A stretch of 64,000 nucleotides of DNA from Pseudomonadota bacterium (GTDB taxonomy: Bacteria; Pseudomonadota; Alphaproteobacteria; Micavibrionales; CSBR16-224). The stretch lies in contig CP053449.1 in assembly GCA_013285465.1 (NCBI GenBank), positions 1,570,735 to 1,634,734 on the forward strand, written 5' to 3'. The position numbers and the translations under genes are program-made. The notes beneath the pieces were generated by a model. That model saw only the letters and a program-made list of their open reading frames with translations. It was not told the DNA's origin and did no database searches. Position 1 is the first letter of the stretch, and each line of letters begins with the position of its first letter. Positions 19,060 to 29,595 of the stretch are shown here, one piece after another.

Positions 19060-19854
19060 TCAGGAAGATGGCGCGACGACAGGAAAGAGAAGTTGGAAAC
19101 GCTGACATCCGCGCACAACCTGCACCGGCGCAGTACAAACACAGCCGTCCATCTGTTCGACCAGAACATAAGCCATATAAAGGCGCGTCAGACAATCCTC
19201 CCGCCTTTTCAGCTGTGACGACCGGGGATAAAACAGTTTGGCCTCCAGCCCCTCTCCGGCATCCGCATCATCACCGATATGACAGATATCCAGTACAGCC
19301 TGTTGCCGCCCGTCCTTTAATCTCCGTATTCCGAGAGACAAAGAAACATCAGACAATTTACCGTCAGCGCCATAGACATGCGGCAGGAAGACAACCAATA
19401 TATGCGCCAGCGTTTCAAAATTTCCTTTAATCAGACAGGGTTGTTCCGGCAGGGATAAATGCAGCATACCGTCCGCGTTCCCGTCATTTTCTTTCACCTG
19501 CAATGTTTCCATGACCAAACGTGCCGCCTCTGCCAAATCGCATATGTCGCCCGCCTCAGGCAAATCCGTAAAAAAGCCGGAAATATCGTCTGTCAGCGCC
19601 GTACCGCGCCGGAGCGTTTTTAAAATATGCTTTAGATGCTCCTCCGTCAGACGCCCTTCGCGCAGCTTACGCAAAGCAATCTGCGTATAACCTTCTACAA
19701 TCGTCAGGATGTCACTGAAATCCGCATTGATGCGGCGCGAAAAGTCTTCAAACAGAGCGAAGGAAATTGCGGCAGCTTTTTTGTCATCCGCGCCTTCTTC
19801 TGTTTTCTTTTTATCTGACCGCACAAAACGCAAGTCACTTGGACGAATCACCAT
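19060..19854 (-). CDS. histidine-kinase-like protein lacking the phosphoacceptor histidine
   Basis: The product is 264 residues. Residues 37-64 (DFSRRINADFSDILTIVEGY and on) follow the dimerisation/phosphotransfer helix of hybrid-sensor kinases, which normally reads IAHDFNNLLTVI; here Ala44 stands where the histidine should be. The following roughly 160 residues look like a degenerate HATPase/ChpT-like fold: residues near 125-160 and GLEAKLFYPRS could be its remnants, with no clear N, G1 or G2 box. Possible roles are a phosphotransfer scaffold or a regulator of a kinase. It is a single gene downstream of nothing obvious. The family call is from motif reading only. Confidence 0.5.
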   Translation of the reverse strand: MVIRPSDLRFVRSDKKKTEEGADDKKAAAISFALFEDFSRRINADFSDILTIVEGYTQIALRKLREGRLTEEHLKHILKTLRRGTALTDDISGFFTDLPEAGDICDLAEAARLVMETLQVKENDGNADGMLHLSLPEQPCLIKGNFETLAHILVVFLPHVYGADGKLSDVSLSLGIRRLKDGRQQAVLDICHIGDDADAGEGLEAKLFYPRSSQLKRREDCLTRLYMAYVLVEQMDGCVCTAPVQVVRGCQRFQLLFPVVAPSS

Positions 19855-19950
19855 GACGACACCTTATAAAATATAATGTCACTTAAGAAATAAACCCCTA
19901 GTTGTATAATAGCACGAAAGAATAGAATTTTCAAAGCACTGAAAGAAATT

Positions 19951-20346
19951 TTATGCAGTGATACCGATTGTTGCAACAATCAGAACAAGATACAGGAGGT
20001 GAGAAAGATTATGCGCTTCCTGATCAAGGCCGAAAACAACCCAAAACTTATGATCATTATAAGTCCAGCCGGCTTTTTGGGTCAGTACGCCTTTCAGGCG
20101 GTCAATGCCTGCATGCAGGGCAAAATCAAACAGGCTGAGCCACCACAATTGCGGCGCATAATAAAGAACGATCGCAAGCGTAAAAACTGCGTGAATAGCG
20201 CAATGCTGGAACAGCGCCTTGGCCGCACCTTCGCGCCATGCTTTATGCTTATGGGTCACCATATAGGTACTTTGCAAAACAAAATCGCAAATCATCTGTT
20301 TTGCGCGGAATACCAGATACAGAATAAGAATACCAAGATAGGTCAT
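19951..20346 (-). CDS. DUF3307-family membrane protein
   Basis: The product is 131 residues with three or four hydrophobic segments. Conserved-looking polar residues match the DUF3307 pattern: KQMICDFVLQSTYM, KHKAW, HCAIHAVFT, DFALHAGIDRLKG and FWVVFGLDQEAHNLSHLLY. The family is of unknown function and sits in the inner membrane. There is no obvious operon partner; the EAL gene is divergent and 206 bp away. Confidence 0.7.
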   Translation of the reverse strand: MTYLGILILYLVFRAKQMICDFVLQSTYMVTHKHKAWREGAAKALFQHCAIHAVFTLAIVLYYAPQLWWLSLFDFALHAGIDRLKGVLTQKAGWTYNDHKFWVVFGLDQEAHNLSHLLYLVLIVATIGITA

Positions 20347-20490
20347 ATGCCGTTTTCCGCCGCCTGGGCTTAAAAAATAAGATCAATCAATATAGAACAA
20401 ACGCCCTATGCTTATACAGGATAGCGCGGTTTCATAAGAATACCACAAAAGTTTTTCAGAAAATTCCCGTGGATTTAACTTTCCTTTACT

Positions 20491-20527
20491 TTATTCTAGA
20501 ATAATAGCCTATAGGGCGATCCCCTAT
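20491..20527. promoter_or_regulatory. palindrome and hairpin before the EAL gene
   Basis: TTATTCTAGAATAA (20491-20504) is a perfect 14-bp palindrome. ATAGGG (20511-20516) and CCCTAT (20522-20527) form a second small inverted repeat. Both lie 26-62 bp before the ATG of the cNMP-EAL gene and may be operator or leader elements. Confidence 0.35.
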
Positions 20528-20552
20528 TCGTCATATCCAGCAGGAGCCACGT

Positions 20553-21806
20553 ATGTCCACTTACGAGACCGGCGCAATCAAATCATTAAAGGCGGGCGAC
20601 CTTCTTATGCAGGAAGGCGAAAGCGGCGATTGCGCTTATATCATTGAGACCGGCAGCGTCGAAATTCTGATTGACCGCGATGGCGTGCCGCAGGTTATCG
20701 GCACGCGCGGTGCCGGCGCATTGCTGGGCGAAATGGCAATGATTGACGACCAGCCGCGCACGGCTTCGGTGCGCGCTATTGAGGATTGCAGCGTACTCGT
20801 CATTTCACGCGAAGATTTCGCCAGGCGGACGGAATCCGCCGATCCTATTCTGCGCATGGTGACAAAAGTCATACTGACGCGTTACCGCGATATGCTGGGG
20901 CGCTCCCAACTTATCGTTACCCCGCCTGATGCGGATTTAGCCGATCCTGCGGATCTGGAAACGGATCAGGAACTGCGCGATCTGGCCGTCAACACCATTA
21001 AAATTTATCATGAGCTGAAACACGCTCTGGAAAACAACGAATTACAGCTTTATTACCAGCCGATTGTCGATCTTGAAACCTGCCGTATCGCAGGTTTTGA
21101 GGCTCTGGCCCGCTGGATTCACCCGGAAAAGGGCATGATATCCCCCGGCGTTTTTATTCCCGTTGCGGAGGAAAGCGGGCTGATTGTTGAAATATCGCGC
21201 TGGGCGCTGGATGAATCCTGCAAAGCCGTCAAACAGTTAGAACCTTTCAGTGACGGCGGTGCACCGCTGTTTGTCAGCGTCAATTTTTCCGTCCATGATT
21301 TTTCCGATCAGGACTTTCTGCACCATGTCACCACAATCATGGAGAAAAACGGCACAGACCCCGCACATATCCATCTGGAGATTACCGAAAGCCTGCTGAT
21401 GGAAAAGCCGCATGTGGCAAAAGAGGCATTGGAAAAATGCCGCGACTACGGGTTTGAAATCTCCATTGACGATTTCGGCACGGGATATTCTTCTTTGAGT
21501 TATCTGCACTCCTTCCCGATTGATACGCTGAAAATTGATCAGAGCTTTATCCGCTCCATGCTGGCACAGCACAGCAGTTTACAGCTTGTGAAGTCCATTA
21601 TTTCTCTGGCGAAAAATCTGGAAATGCGCGTCATTGCCGAAGGTATTGAACATCCGGAGGAAGCCGCGGCGTTGCGTGAACTGGACTGCGAATACTGTCA
21701 GGGTTTCTGGTTTGCCAAACCGCAGCCGCTGGAGGAAGCCGCCGCGCTTTTGCAAAACTGGACACCGCCCTCCTATCAGGCGGATAAAGCCGCAGGGGGC
21801 AAATAG
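20553..21806 (+). CDS. cyclic-nucleotide-binding EAL-domain c-di-GMP phosphodiesterase
   Basis: The product is 417 residues. Residues 1-105 form a cNMP-binding domain with GEMAMIDDQPRTASV (59-73), including the phosphate-binding Arg69. Residues about 155-405 form an EAL domain with all visible catalytic residues: E183 in FEALAR, N244, E276 in LEITES, DDFGTGYSS (306-314), K328, E363 in AEGIE and Q383. It therefore probably hydrolyses c-di-GMP under control of a bound cyclic nucleotide. No membrane segment is present, so it is cytosolic. It is followed after 4 bp by the DadA-like gene, implying co-transcription. Confidence 0.93.
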   Translation: MSTYETGAIKSLKAGDLLMQEGESGDCAYIIETGSVEILIDRDGVPQVIGTRGAGALLGEMAMIDDQPRTASVRAIEDCSVLVISREDFARRTESADPILRMVTKVILTRYRDMLGRSQLIVTPPDADLADPADLETDQELRDLAVNTIKIYHELKHALENNELQLYYQPIVDLETCRIAGFEALARWIHPEKGMISPGVFIPVAEESGLIVEISRWALDESCKAVKQLEPFSDGGAPLFVSVNFSVHDFSDQDFLHHVTTIMEKNGTDPAHIHLEITESLLMEKPHVAKEALEKCRDYGFEISIDDFGTGYSSLSYLHSFPIDTLKIDQSFIRSMLAQHSSLQLVKSIISLAKNLEMRVIAEGIEHPEEAAALRELDCEYCQGFWFAKPQPLEEAAALLQNWTPPSYQADKAAGGK

Positions 21807-21810
21807 CATC

Positions 21811-23040
21811 ATGCACATCGTTATTGTCGGAGCGGGAATTGTCGGCACCATGACCGCTTATTACCTTGTGCAAAAAGGTGTGCAAGTCACGATGATCGAC
21901 CGCCATGAGAAAGCAGGAACCGCCGCCAGCCGCGCCAATGCTTCCCTGTTATGCTACGGCCAGAAATCTCCTCTCGGCACGCCGGATATTTGGGGGAAGA
22001 TTCCGAAAATTCTTCTGGGGCGTGATCCCCGTATCAAAATCCACAAATATTTCAGTCCGACACTGTATTTCTGGCTGGCCGGGCTTTTGAAAAACAGCTC
22101 ATCCGACCGTTACCGCCTGAACTATCTTTATCTGTCAGAGCTTGTAGAGGCCAGTCGGGAGCTTCTGGAAGAGATCATTGAAAAGCATAACCCGTCTTTC
22201 GATCACCGCCGGAACGGCCGCCTGAATCTTTATCCTGATGCCGCCGCGCTGGAAAAAGGTAAATTTCATAATTCCCTGTTCGCGGAGCGTTTCGATATTG
22301 ATTTCAGTATCCTGTCAGCGGAACAATGCATCGAGAAAATCCCGTCAATGAAAGACCGGAAGGCGCCGCTGGCCGGCGGCATTTTTACGCCACTTGACGC
22401 ATCAGGAAACTGCGAGAAATTTATTGATGACATCATTGAAAAATACCTTATTCCCAGCGGATTGTTTCACTTTATGCCGGAAACCAATGCACAACGTATA
22501 GTTGCAAAAAACGGTGCGATTGAAGGGCTGATCACAGATAAGGACGTGATTGTTGCCGATCATTACGTGTTGTGCAACGGTGCATGGGCGCCTGAATTTC
22601 TTAAACCTTACCAGATATATCTGCCGATTTATCCCGTCAAAGGCTATCATATCCAATGCGACATGCCCGATGGTCTCAGTATCGGGCCGAATATCATGGA
22701 TACCTACAGCAATCTTGTCGCCATGCAGCTGGGAGACCGACTGAAACTGTCCACCGGCTTTATTTTTAACGGCTTTAACGACGATGTCCCGAAAAAATAT
22801 CTAATCAATCTGAAAGCCGCCGCACAGGAAATTTTTCCCGGACTGTCATTAAAAAACATTGTCGTGAATAAAGGTTTTCGCCCTTACACGCCTGACAGCC
22901 TGCCGATTGTCAAACCCTCGCAAAAAATCAGAAACCTGTCTTATAACCTTGGCCACAGCATGCTGGGCTGGACTCTGGCACCTGCGACCGGAAAACAATG
23001 TGCGGAACAGATCGCCCATTTTTACGGATTAAAGCAATGA
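21811..23040 (+). CDS. FAD-dependent amino-acid oxidoreductase, DadA-like
   Basis: The product is 409 residues. It starts at the dinucleotide-binding MHIVIVGAGIVGTMTAYYLVQKG and has the DAO-family C-terminal GFRPYTPDSLPIVKPSQKIRN and GHSMLGWTLAPATGK. Related enzymes oxidise D-amino acids or secondary amines, with electrons to a quinone or oxygen. The start is ATG 21811, only 4 bp after the EAL-gene stop, and the end overlaps the DUF1028 gene (ATGA at 23037-23040). The substrate is not determinable; linkage to DUF1028 suggests amino-acid or small-amide catabolism. Confidence 0.85.
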   Translation: MHIVIVGAGIVGTMTAYYLVQKGVQVTMIDRHEKAGTAASRANASLLCYGQKSPLGTPDIWGKIPKILLGRDPRIKIHKYFSPTLYFWLAGLLKNSSSDRYRLNYLYLSELVEASRELLEEIIEKHNPSFDHRRNGRLNLYPDAAALEKGKFHNSLFAERFDIDFSILSAEQCIEKIPSMKDRKAPLAGGIFTPLDASGNCEKFIDDIIEKYLIPSGLFHFMPETNAQRIVAKNGAIEGLITDKDVIVADHYVLCNGAWAPEFLKPYQIYLPIYPVKGYHIQCDMPDGLSIGPNIMDTYSNLVAMQLGDRLKLSTGFIFNGFNDDVPKKYLINLKAAAQEIFPGLSLKNIVVNKGFRPYTPDSLPIVKPSQKIRNLSYNLGHSMLGWTLAPATGKQCAEQIAHFYGLKQ

Positions 23041-23672
23041 CTTTTTCCATTCTTGCCTTTGACCGCGAACAAGACCTCATCGGCAGTGCCGTTGCCAGCA
23101 AATGGACAGGCGTCGGCGGATGCACGCAATTTTTTCGCCCCGGCACAGGGCTGGTCAATATCCAGAACCATTCCTATGCACAGGTCGCCTACCGCATTCT
23201 GGACAATATCGAGACCGGTATGGCTTTATCCGACAGCCTTGCGCAAGCCTTAAGCGGTGACAATGCCCGCGAAAAGCGGCAATGTCTTCTGGCGGATTTG
23301 CACGGCCATTTCCATGCCGCATCGGGCGCAGCCTGCAGCGGCATCTTCCGTCATAAGGTCTCCGTCAATTGCGCGGCCGCAGGCAATACGCTCGCCAAGC
23401 CCGATGTCGTTGATGCCATGATTGACGCCTATGAAAGCTCCGCATCAAATGTGATGACGGAACGGCTGCTGGATGCGCTTGAAGCCGGACAAGCGGCAGG
23501 CGGCGACAGCCGCGGGCAGGAAGCAGCGGCAATCAAAGTCTATAAAACAACCTACCCCGTCCAGCGTTTTTATCCGATTGATCTGCGCGCCGACAGCCAT
23601 GATGCGCCGCTGGAAGAATTACGCCGTCTTTATACTATTTTCGGGGAAAATGATCGCCGCGTTGAGTTTTAA
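23037..23672 (+). CDS. DUF1028-family protein (putative Ntn-hydrolase-like)
   Basis: The product is 211 residues. The N-terminus TFSILAFDREQDLIGSAVASKWTGVGG and LVNIQNHSYAQVAYRILDNIE follow the DUF1028 pattern, a family with an Ntn-hydrolase-like fold and no established reaction, often found near peptide or amino-acid metabolism genes. ATG 23037 overlaps the stop of the upstream DadA-like gene by 3 bases, so translation is coupled. The normal family length is about 220-230. Confidence 0.85.
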   Translation: MTFSILAFDREQDLIGSAVASKWTGVGGCTQFFRPGTGLVNIQNHSYAQVAYRILDNIETGMALSDSLAQALSGDNAREKRQCLLADLHGHFHAASGAACSGIFRHKVSVNCAAAGNTLAKPDVVDAMIDAYESSASNVMTERLLDALEAGQAAGGDSRGQEAAAIKVYKTTYPVQRFYPIDLRADSHDAPLEELRRLYTIFGENDRRVEF

Positions 23673-23721
23673 TCCTTTGATGCGCTATACTTGCCACAGC
23701 ATTGTTAAAGGAGACAGCACC

Positions 23722-24237
23722 ATGAAAAAACTCTTCGCTGCAGCATTCTGCACAATCTTTCTGCTTTCCGGCTTTCTGCTTTCCGGCTTTCTGCTTTCCG
23801 GCAGTCCGGCGCATGCCGCATCTGCGGAGGCCGTACAGGCCGCACCCACACCGCCGGAATCCGCATCCCCGACCGATGCCATCGAGGCCGCCGCCAATCA
23901 GGGCGACCGCGATGCGCAATATACGCTGGGCACCTTTTACATGCACGGCCATCACAAACAGCAAAATCACGAACTGGCGGAAAAATGGCTGAAAAGCGCC
24001 GCGGAAAGCGGCCAGAAAGATGCCCCCGGCAAGCTGGGACTGCTTTATGCCGCGACTCCCTTCAGCGACTATCCCGAAGCCTGTTTCTGGCTGACACTGG
24101 CCGTGCATGAAGGTGACGCGGCCTCCACCGCATTACTGGAAAAGATACGCGGCCACCTAACCAAACAAGAAAAAGCCGCTCTGAATGAGCGGCTGGTGCA
24201 ATGGATTACAACAAATAAAGCGGCCCCCGCGCAATAG
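23722..24237 (+). CDS. secreted Sel1-repeat protein
   Basis: The product is 171 residues. A signal peptide (MKKLFAAAF...SPAHA, cleavage near residue 33) precedes a low-complexity Ala/Pro linker and two or three Sel1-like repeats (DAQYTLGTFYMHGHH..., AEKWLKSAAESGQKDAPGKLGLLYA...). Such solenoids mediate protein contacts, often in the periplasm. ATG 23722 follows AAAGGAGA. The signal-peptide core contains three copies of LLSGF/LLSG encoded by an exact 15-bp tandem repeat. It stands 49 bp after the DUF1028 gene. Confidence 0.8.
   Translation: MKKLFAAAFCTIFLLSGFLLSGFLLSGSPAHAASAEAVQAAPTPPESASPTDAIEAAANQGDRDAQYTLGTFYMHGHHKQQNHELAEKWLKSAAESGQKDAPGKLGLLYAATPFSDYPEACFWLTLAVHEGDAASTALLEKIRGHLTKQEKAALNERLVQWITTNKAAPAQ
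23761..23802 (+). repeat. 15-bp tandem repeat inside the signal-peptide codons
   Basis: CTGCTTTCCGGCTTT occurs at 23761-23775 and 23776-23790, followed by a 12-bp partial copy to 23802. Each full unit adds exactly five residues (LLSGF) to the hydrophobic core, so copy-number change would keep the frame. Confidence 0.9.
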
Positions 24238-24239
24238 GC

Positions 24240-24683
24240 TCAGCCATGACGCCGCCCACCCTGCTTTTTTATGCCGGTTGTCAGATCAGCCGCCATATCG
24301 CGTTTGACGGCCTCATCGACCAGCCCGGCAATCCCGGTTGCACCGTTTTCACGGCAGATATCGGCAATGTCCTGCGTTCTGGCATCGGCAGGCAGCGCAT
24401 CAATCAACAAATCATCGCCAAAACTGCGCTGCATCGCGGGCAGAACGGAACTGCAATATTTCAGGATTTGCTTCACGCGCTTGTCGGGATCCGCCGCGCC
24501 GCGGTTAAAGGCAATACGGGCCACAATGATTTTCGGCATTTCCATCACGCGGACACTATCGGAAAAAACCTCCGCAGGGCTCGCACCATCCGGCGCATTT
24601 CCGGCAGATTTCACAACATTTTTGATAAAGCTTTCGACGATTCCTTCAAAGACCTTGACCTGGCCCGCATTGTATTTCGGCAT
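24240..24683 (-). CDS. conserved-looking hypothetical protein
   Basis: The product is 147 residues, soluble and mostly helical by composition. It begins MPKYNAGQVKVFEGIVESFI and ends with a basic tail (IKKQGGRRHG). No family is recognised. ATG 24683 is fixed by AGGAGG 5 nt upstream; 19 more in-frame codons upstream lack a site. It is convergent with the Sel1 gene (stops 2 bp apart) and divergent from folC, with an inverted repeat between. Confidence 0.6.
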   Translation of the reverse strand: MPKYNAGQVKVFEGIVESFIKNVVKSAGNAPDGASPAEVFSDSVRVMEMPKIIVARIAFNRGAADPDKRVKQILKYCSSVLPAMQRSFGDDLLIDALPADARTQDIADICRENGATGIAGLVDEAVKRDMAADLTTGIKKQGGRRHG

Positions 24684-24737
24684 AATGCCTCCTTGAAATC
24701 CTGTTTCCCAAAATAAGAAATGTGACGGGTAATTTCT

Positions 24738-24770
24738 CATAATTCCGGCCCTTTGTCAAGTCGAATTATG
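24738..24770. promoter_or_regulatory. 8-bp inverted repeat in a divergent promoter region
   Basis: CATAATTC (24738-24745) and GAATTATG (24763-24770) are separated by 17 bp. They lie between the divergent hypothetical gene (start 24683) and folC (start 24835), a likely place for an operator; no regulator can be named. Confidence 0.35.
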
Positions 24771-24834
24771 GAAAAATTTAAGCGGCGGAAAAAACATTGC
24801 CCCACCCCCGCTTTTACGGCTATATAATGCACCG

Positions 24835-27257
<2,423 letters not shown>

Positions 27258-27284
27258 CGCGCAATAGTGTAGATTGACGAAGTT

Positions 27285-28118
27285 ATGAATGAACGCGACG
27301 CGACAGATACCCCGCCCGTGCCGCCGCATCTTTTTAGTGTTGTCGGCAGCGCCAAATCCGCCTTCGGCTTTATTGTCGATGAATGGCGCTATCTTGCACG
27401 TCTGGCAGCACCCGTTATTTTTCTGCAAATCGGCTTTTCGGTCGGATATGCGATGTTTAAAGACTGGCGCGGCACCCCCCCGAATAATTTCGAGCTTTAT
27501 CTGTGGGACTTGCCCGGCTCTATTATGATGGGCTGGTTCATCTGTTCTCTTGCGCGGATGATTGTTTTTGGTGAAAAACTGACCAATCTGCCGCTGCGCG
27601 ATATCCGTTTCATGCAATACCGGGCAGAACTGACCCGCTCCTCCATTTTTCTCTCGCTGCTGATACAGGCTGTCATTGTTGTACTGATGACGGCTCTGAG
27701 CAGTATGATGAGCTCGCTGGAAACAATCTCCAAGACCGAGGGGGCTGAATCAATCCCCGGATATATGTCCGGCCTGATTATCTTCCTGCTTGTGATGATT
27801 TTCTGGAGTGCGCGTTTTCTTGTCACGCCCCTGCTGGTCGCCGTTGATTATCCGATCGGCACCTTTCTGCGGCAAGCGCGCGGCTTTCTATTTTCCCTGC
27901 GCCTGATCGGTCTGACCATTCTCTGCGCTTTTCCGGTGTTATTTGTCTTTAACATGATCTTCGCACTGCTAATCCCCGACCCGCAGAATATGACCGATAT
28001 GCAGCTGATGACCGTCATGGCGCTAAACAAGCCTGCATATCTGGTGGCTGCCGCGCTGATTAATGCCGGATATGTCTTTGCCCTGATCGAAATGCTGGGA
28101 CGGAACAAGCAGATATGA
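27285..28118 (+). CDS. multi-pass membrane protein, unknown function
   Basis: The product is 277 residues. Six hydrophobic segments are visible, near residues 41-58, 78-95, 122-142, 165-182, 206-228 and 250-270; the N-terminal 38 residues are soluble. I do not recognise a family. It lies between the ferredoxin reductase and the ferredoxin. Its stop codon overlaps an ATG (ATGA at 28115-28118) that is in frame with the ferredoxin gene, so all three are probably co-transcribed. Confidence 0.7.
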   Translation: MNERDATDTPPVPPHLFSVVGSAKSAFGFIVDEWRYLARLAAPVIFLQIGFSVGYAMFKDWRGTPPNNFELYLWDLPGSIMMGWFICSLARMIVFGEKLTNLPLRDIRFMQYRAELTRSSIFLSLLIQAVIVVLMTALSSMMSSLETISKTEGAESIPGYMSGLIIFLLVMIFWSARFLVTPLLVAVDYPIGTFLRQARGFLFSLRLIGLTILCAFPVLFVFNMIFALLIPDPQNMTDMQLMTVMALNKPAYLVAAALINAGYVFALIEMLGRNKQI

Positions 28119-28132
28119 GCGAGGGAGGCGAT

Positions 28133-28459
28133 ATGCATATTCTGGTGACCGATCAGACCGGGCAGAAACACAGGCTTGATGCGCTGGAAGGCTGGAGCGC
28201 GATGGAAATCATGCGTGACTTTGATTTGAATATCAAGGCGGAATGCGGCGGCTGCATGTCTTGTGCCACCTGCCATGTTTATGTTGATACCGACTGGCTG
28301 GAGAAGCTGTATCCGCCGCTGGAAGAAGAAACGGATATACTGGAGAACGAAGCCTTCGCCGTGCAGGAGAATTCACGGCTTTCCTGTCAAATACTGTTTA
28401 CAGAGAATTTAAACGGCTTAAAATTAACGCTCGCCCCCGGTACGGAAAAAGACGCGTGA
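28133..28459 (+). CDS. 2Fe-2S ferredoxin, adrenodoxin type
   Basis: The product is 108 residues. Cys38, Cys44, Cys47 and Cys85 match the C-x5-C-x2-C...C cluster pattern in AECGGCMSCATCHVYV and LSCQ; Cys41 is an extra cysteine within the loop. This is the adrenodoxin/Isc-Fdx class, which carries electrons for Fe-S assembly or hydroxylases. ATG 28133 has GGAGG 5 nt upstream; ATG 28115 would add six residues and overlaps the preceding stop. The ferredoxin reductase in the same cluster is a likely electron donor. Confidence 0.93.
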   Translation: MHILVTDQTGQKHRLDALEGWSAMEIMRDFDLNIKAECGGCMSCATCHVYVDTDWLEKLYPPLEEETDILENEAFAVQENSRLSCQILFTENLNGLKLTLAPGTEKDA

Positions 28460-28486
28460 GGCGTAATGCAGAAAGGACAACCCGCT

Positions 28487-29572
28487 ATGAGCAGTATTGA
28501 GGCGCTGAAAAAAGAAATCGTCGAAACGGTACAGGCCGCAAATGATATGCAGAGCCTTGAGGATGTGCGTATTCAGGCGCTTGGTAAAAAAGGCAAGGTC
28601 ACAGATTTAATGAAATCCCTCGGCGGGATGGATCCCGATCAGCGCCGCGAGATGGGACAGGCACTGAACCGTCTAAAGGACGAGATTACCACAGAAATCG
28701 AAGCCCGCGCCACCGCGCTGAAGCGTAAGGAAATGGATGCACGGCTTGAAAATGAAAAGCTGGACATGACCCTGTCCATCCGTCCTGAACAGCAAGGCAG
28801 CATTCATCCGATCAGCCAAACGATTGAGGAGATGATTGCCATTTTCGCCACGATGGGTTTCACCCTTGCGGAAGGGCCGGAAATTGAAGACGATTTCCAC
28901 AACTTCACCGCCCTGAACTTTCCGCCTGAACATCCGGCGCGGCAAATGCATGATACGTTTTATCTGCCGAATGACCCGCATGGCGAAGGCGAAGCGGCAA
29001 CGCGCCTTTTACGCACGCATACATCGACCGTACAAATTCACGTGATGCAGGAGCAGAAACCGCCGATCCGTGTCATTACGCTGGGGCGCACTTTCCGTTC
29101 CGATTACGACATGACGCATACGCCGATGTTCCACCAGGTCGAAGGACTTGTGATTGATAAAACCACGCATATGGGGCATCTGAAACATTGCCTCAGCACC
29201 TTCTGCAAAAAGTTCTTCGGCGTCAGCGATCTGCCGGTGCGTTTCCGCCCCAGCTATTTCCCCTTTACCGAGCCTTCCGCCGAGATGGATATCGGCTGTG
29301 CCGTCAATGACGGCAAGCTGGAAATCGGCGCGGGCAAAAACTGGATGGAAATTCTGGGCTGCGGCATGGTACATCCGAATGTGTTGAAAAACTGCGGCAT
29401 TGACCCCGATGAATATCAGGGCTTTGCCTTCGGGATGGGGATTGAACGTGTCGCGATGCTGAAATACGGCATTCCCGATTTGCGTACATTCTTTGAATCC
29501 GATATCCGCTGGCTGCGCCATTACGGTTTCGGCCCTGCCGAACAGCCGAATACGGTACTGCGTTCGGAATAA
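28487..29572 (+). CDS. pheS: phenylalanine-tRNA ligase alpha subunit
   Basis: The product is 361 residues. An N-terminal coiled-coil (1-90, binds tRNA) precedes the class II catalytic core, with HPISQTIEEMIAIFATMGF, FHNFTALNFPPEHPARQMHDTFY, TPMFHQVEG (motif 2 region) and GFAFGMGIERVAMLKYGIPDLR (motif 3). It forms an alpha2-beta2 enzyme with PheT, encoded 23 bp downstream. ATG 28487 follows AAAGGACAACC. The gene order pheS-pheT is standard; here it follows the ferredoxin gene. Confidence 0.98.
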   Translation: MSSIEALKKEIVETVQAANDMQSLEDVRIQALGKKGKVTDLMKSLGGMDPDQRREMGQALNRLKDEITTEIEARATALKRKEMDARLENEKLDMTLSIRPEQQGSIHPISQTIEEMIAIFATMGFTLAEGPEIEDDFHNFTALNFPPEHPARQMHDTFYLPNDPHGEGEAATRLLRTHTSTVQIHVMQEQKPPIRVITLGRTFRSDYDMTHTPMFHQVEGLVIDKTTHMGHLKHCLSTFCKKFFGVSDLPVRFRPSYFPFTEPSAEMDIGCAVNDGKLEIGAGKNWMEILGCGMVHPNVLKNCGIDPDEYQGFAFGMGIERVAMLKYGIPDLRTFFESDIRWLRHYGFGPAEQPNTVLRSE

Positions 29573-29595
29573 GAGAAAAACAAGGAAGATAAAAA

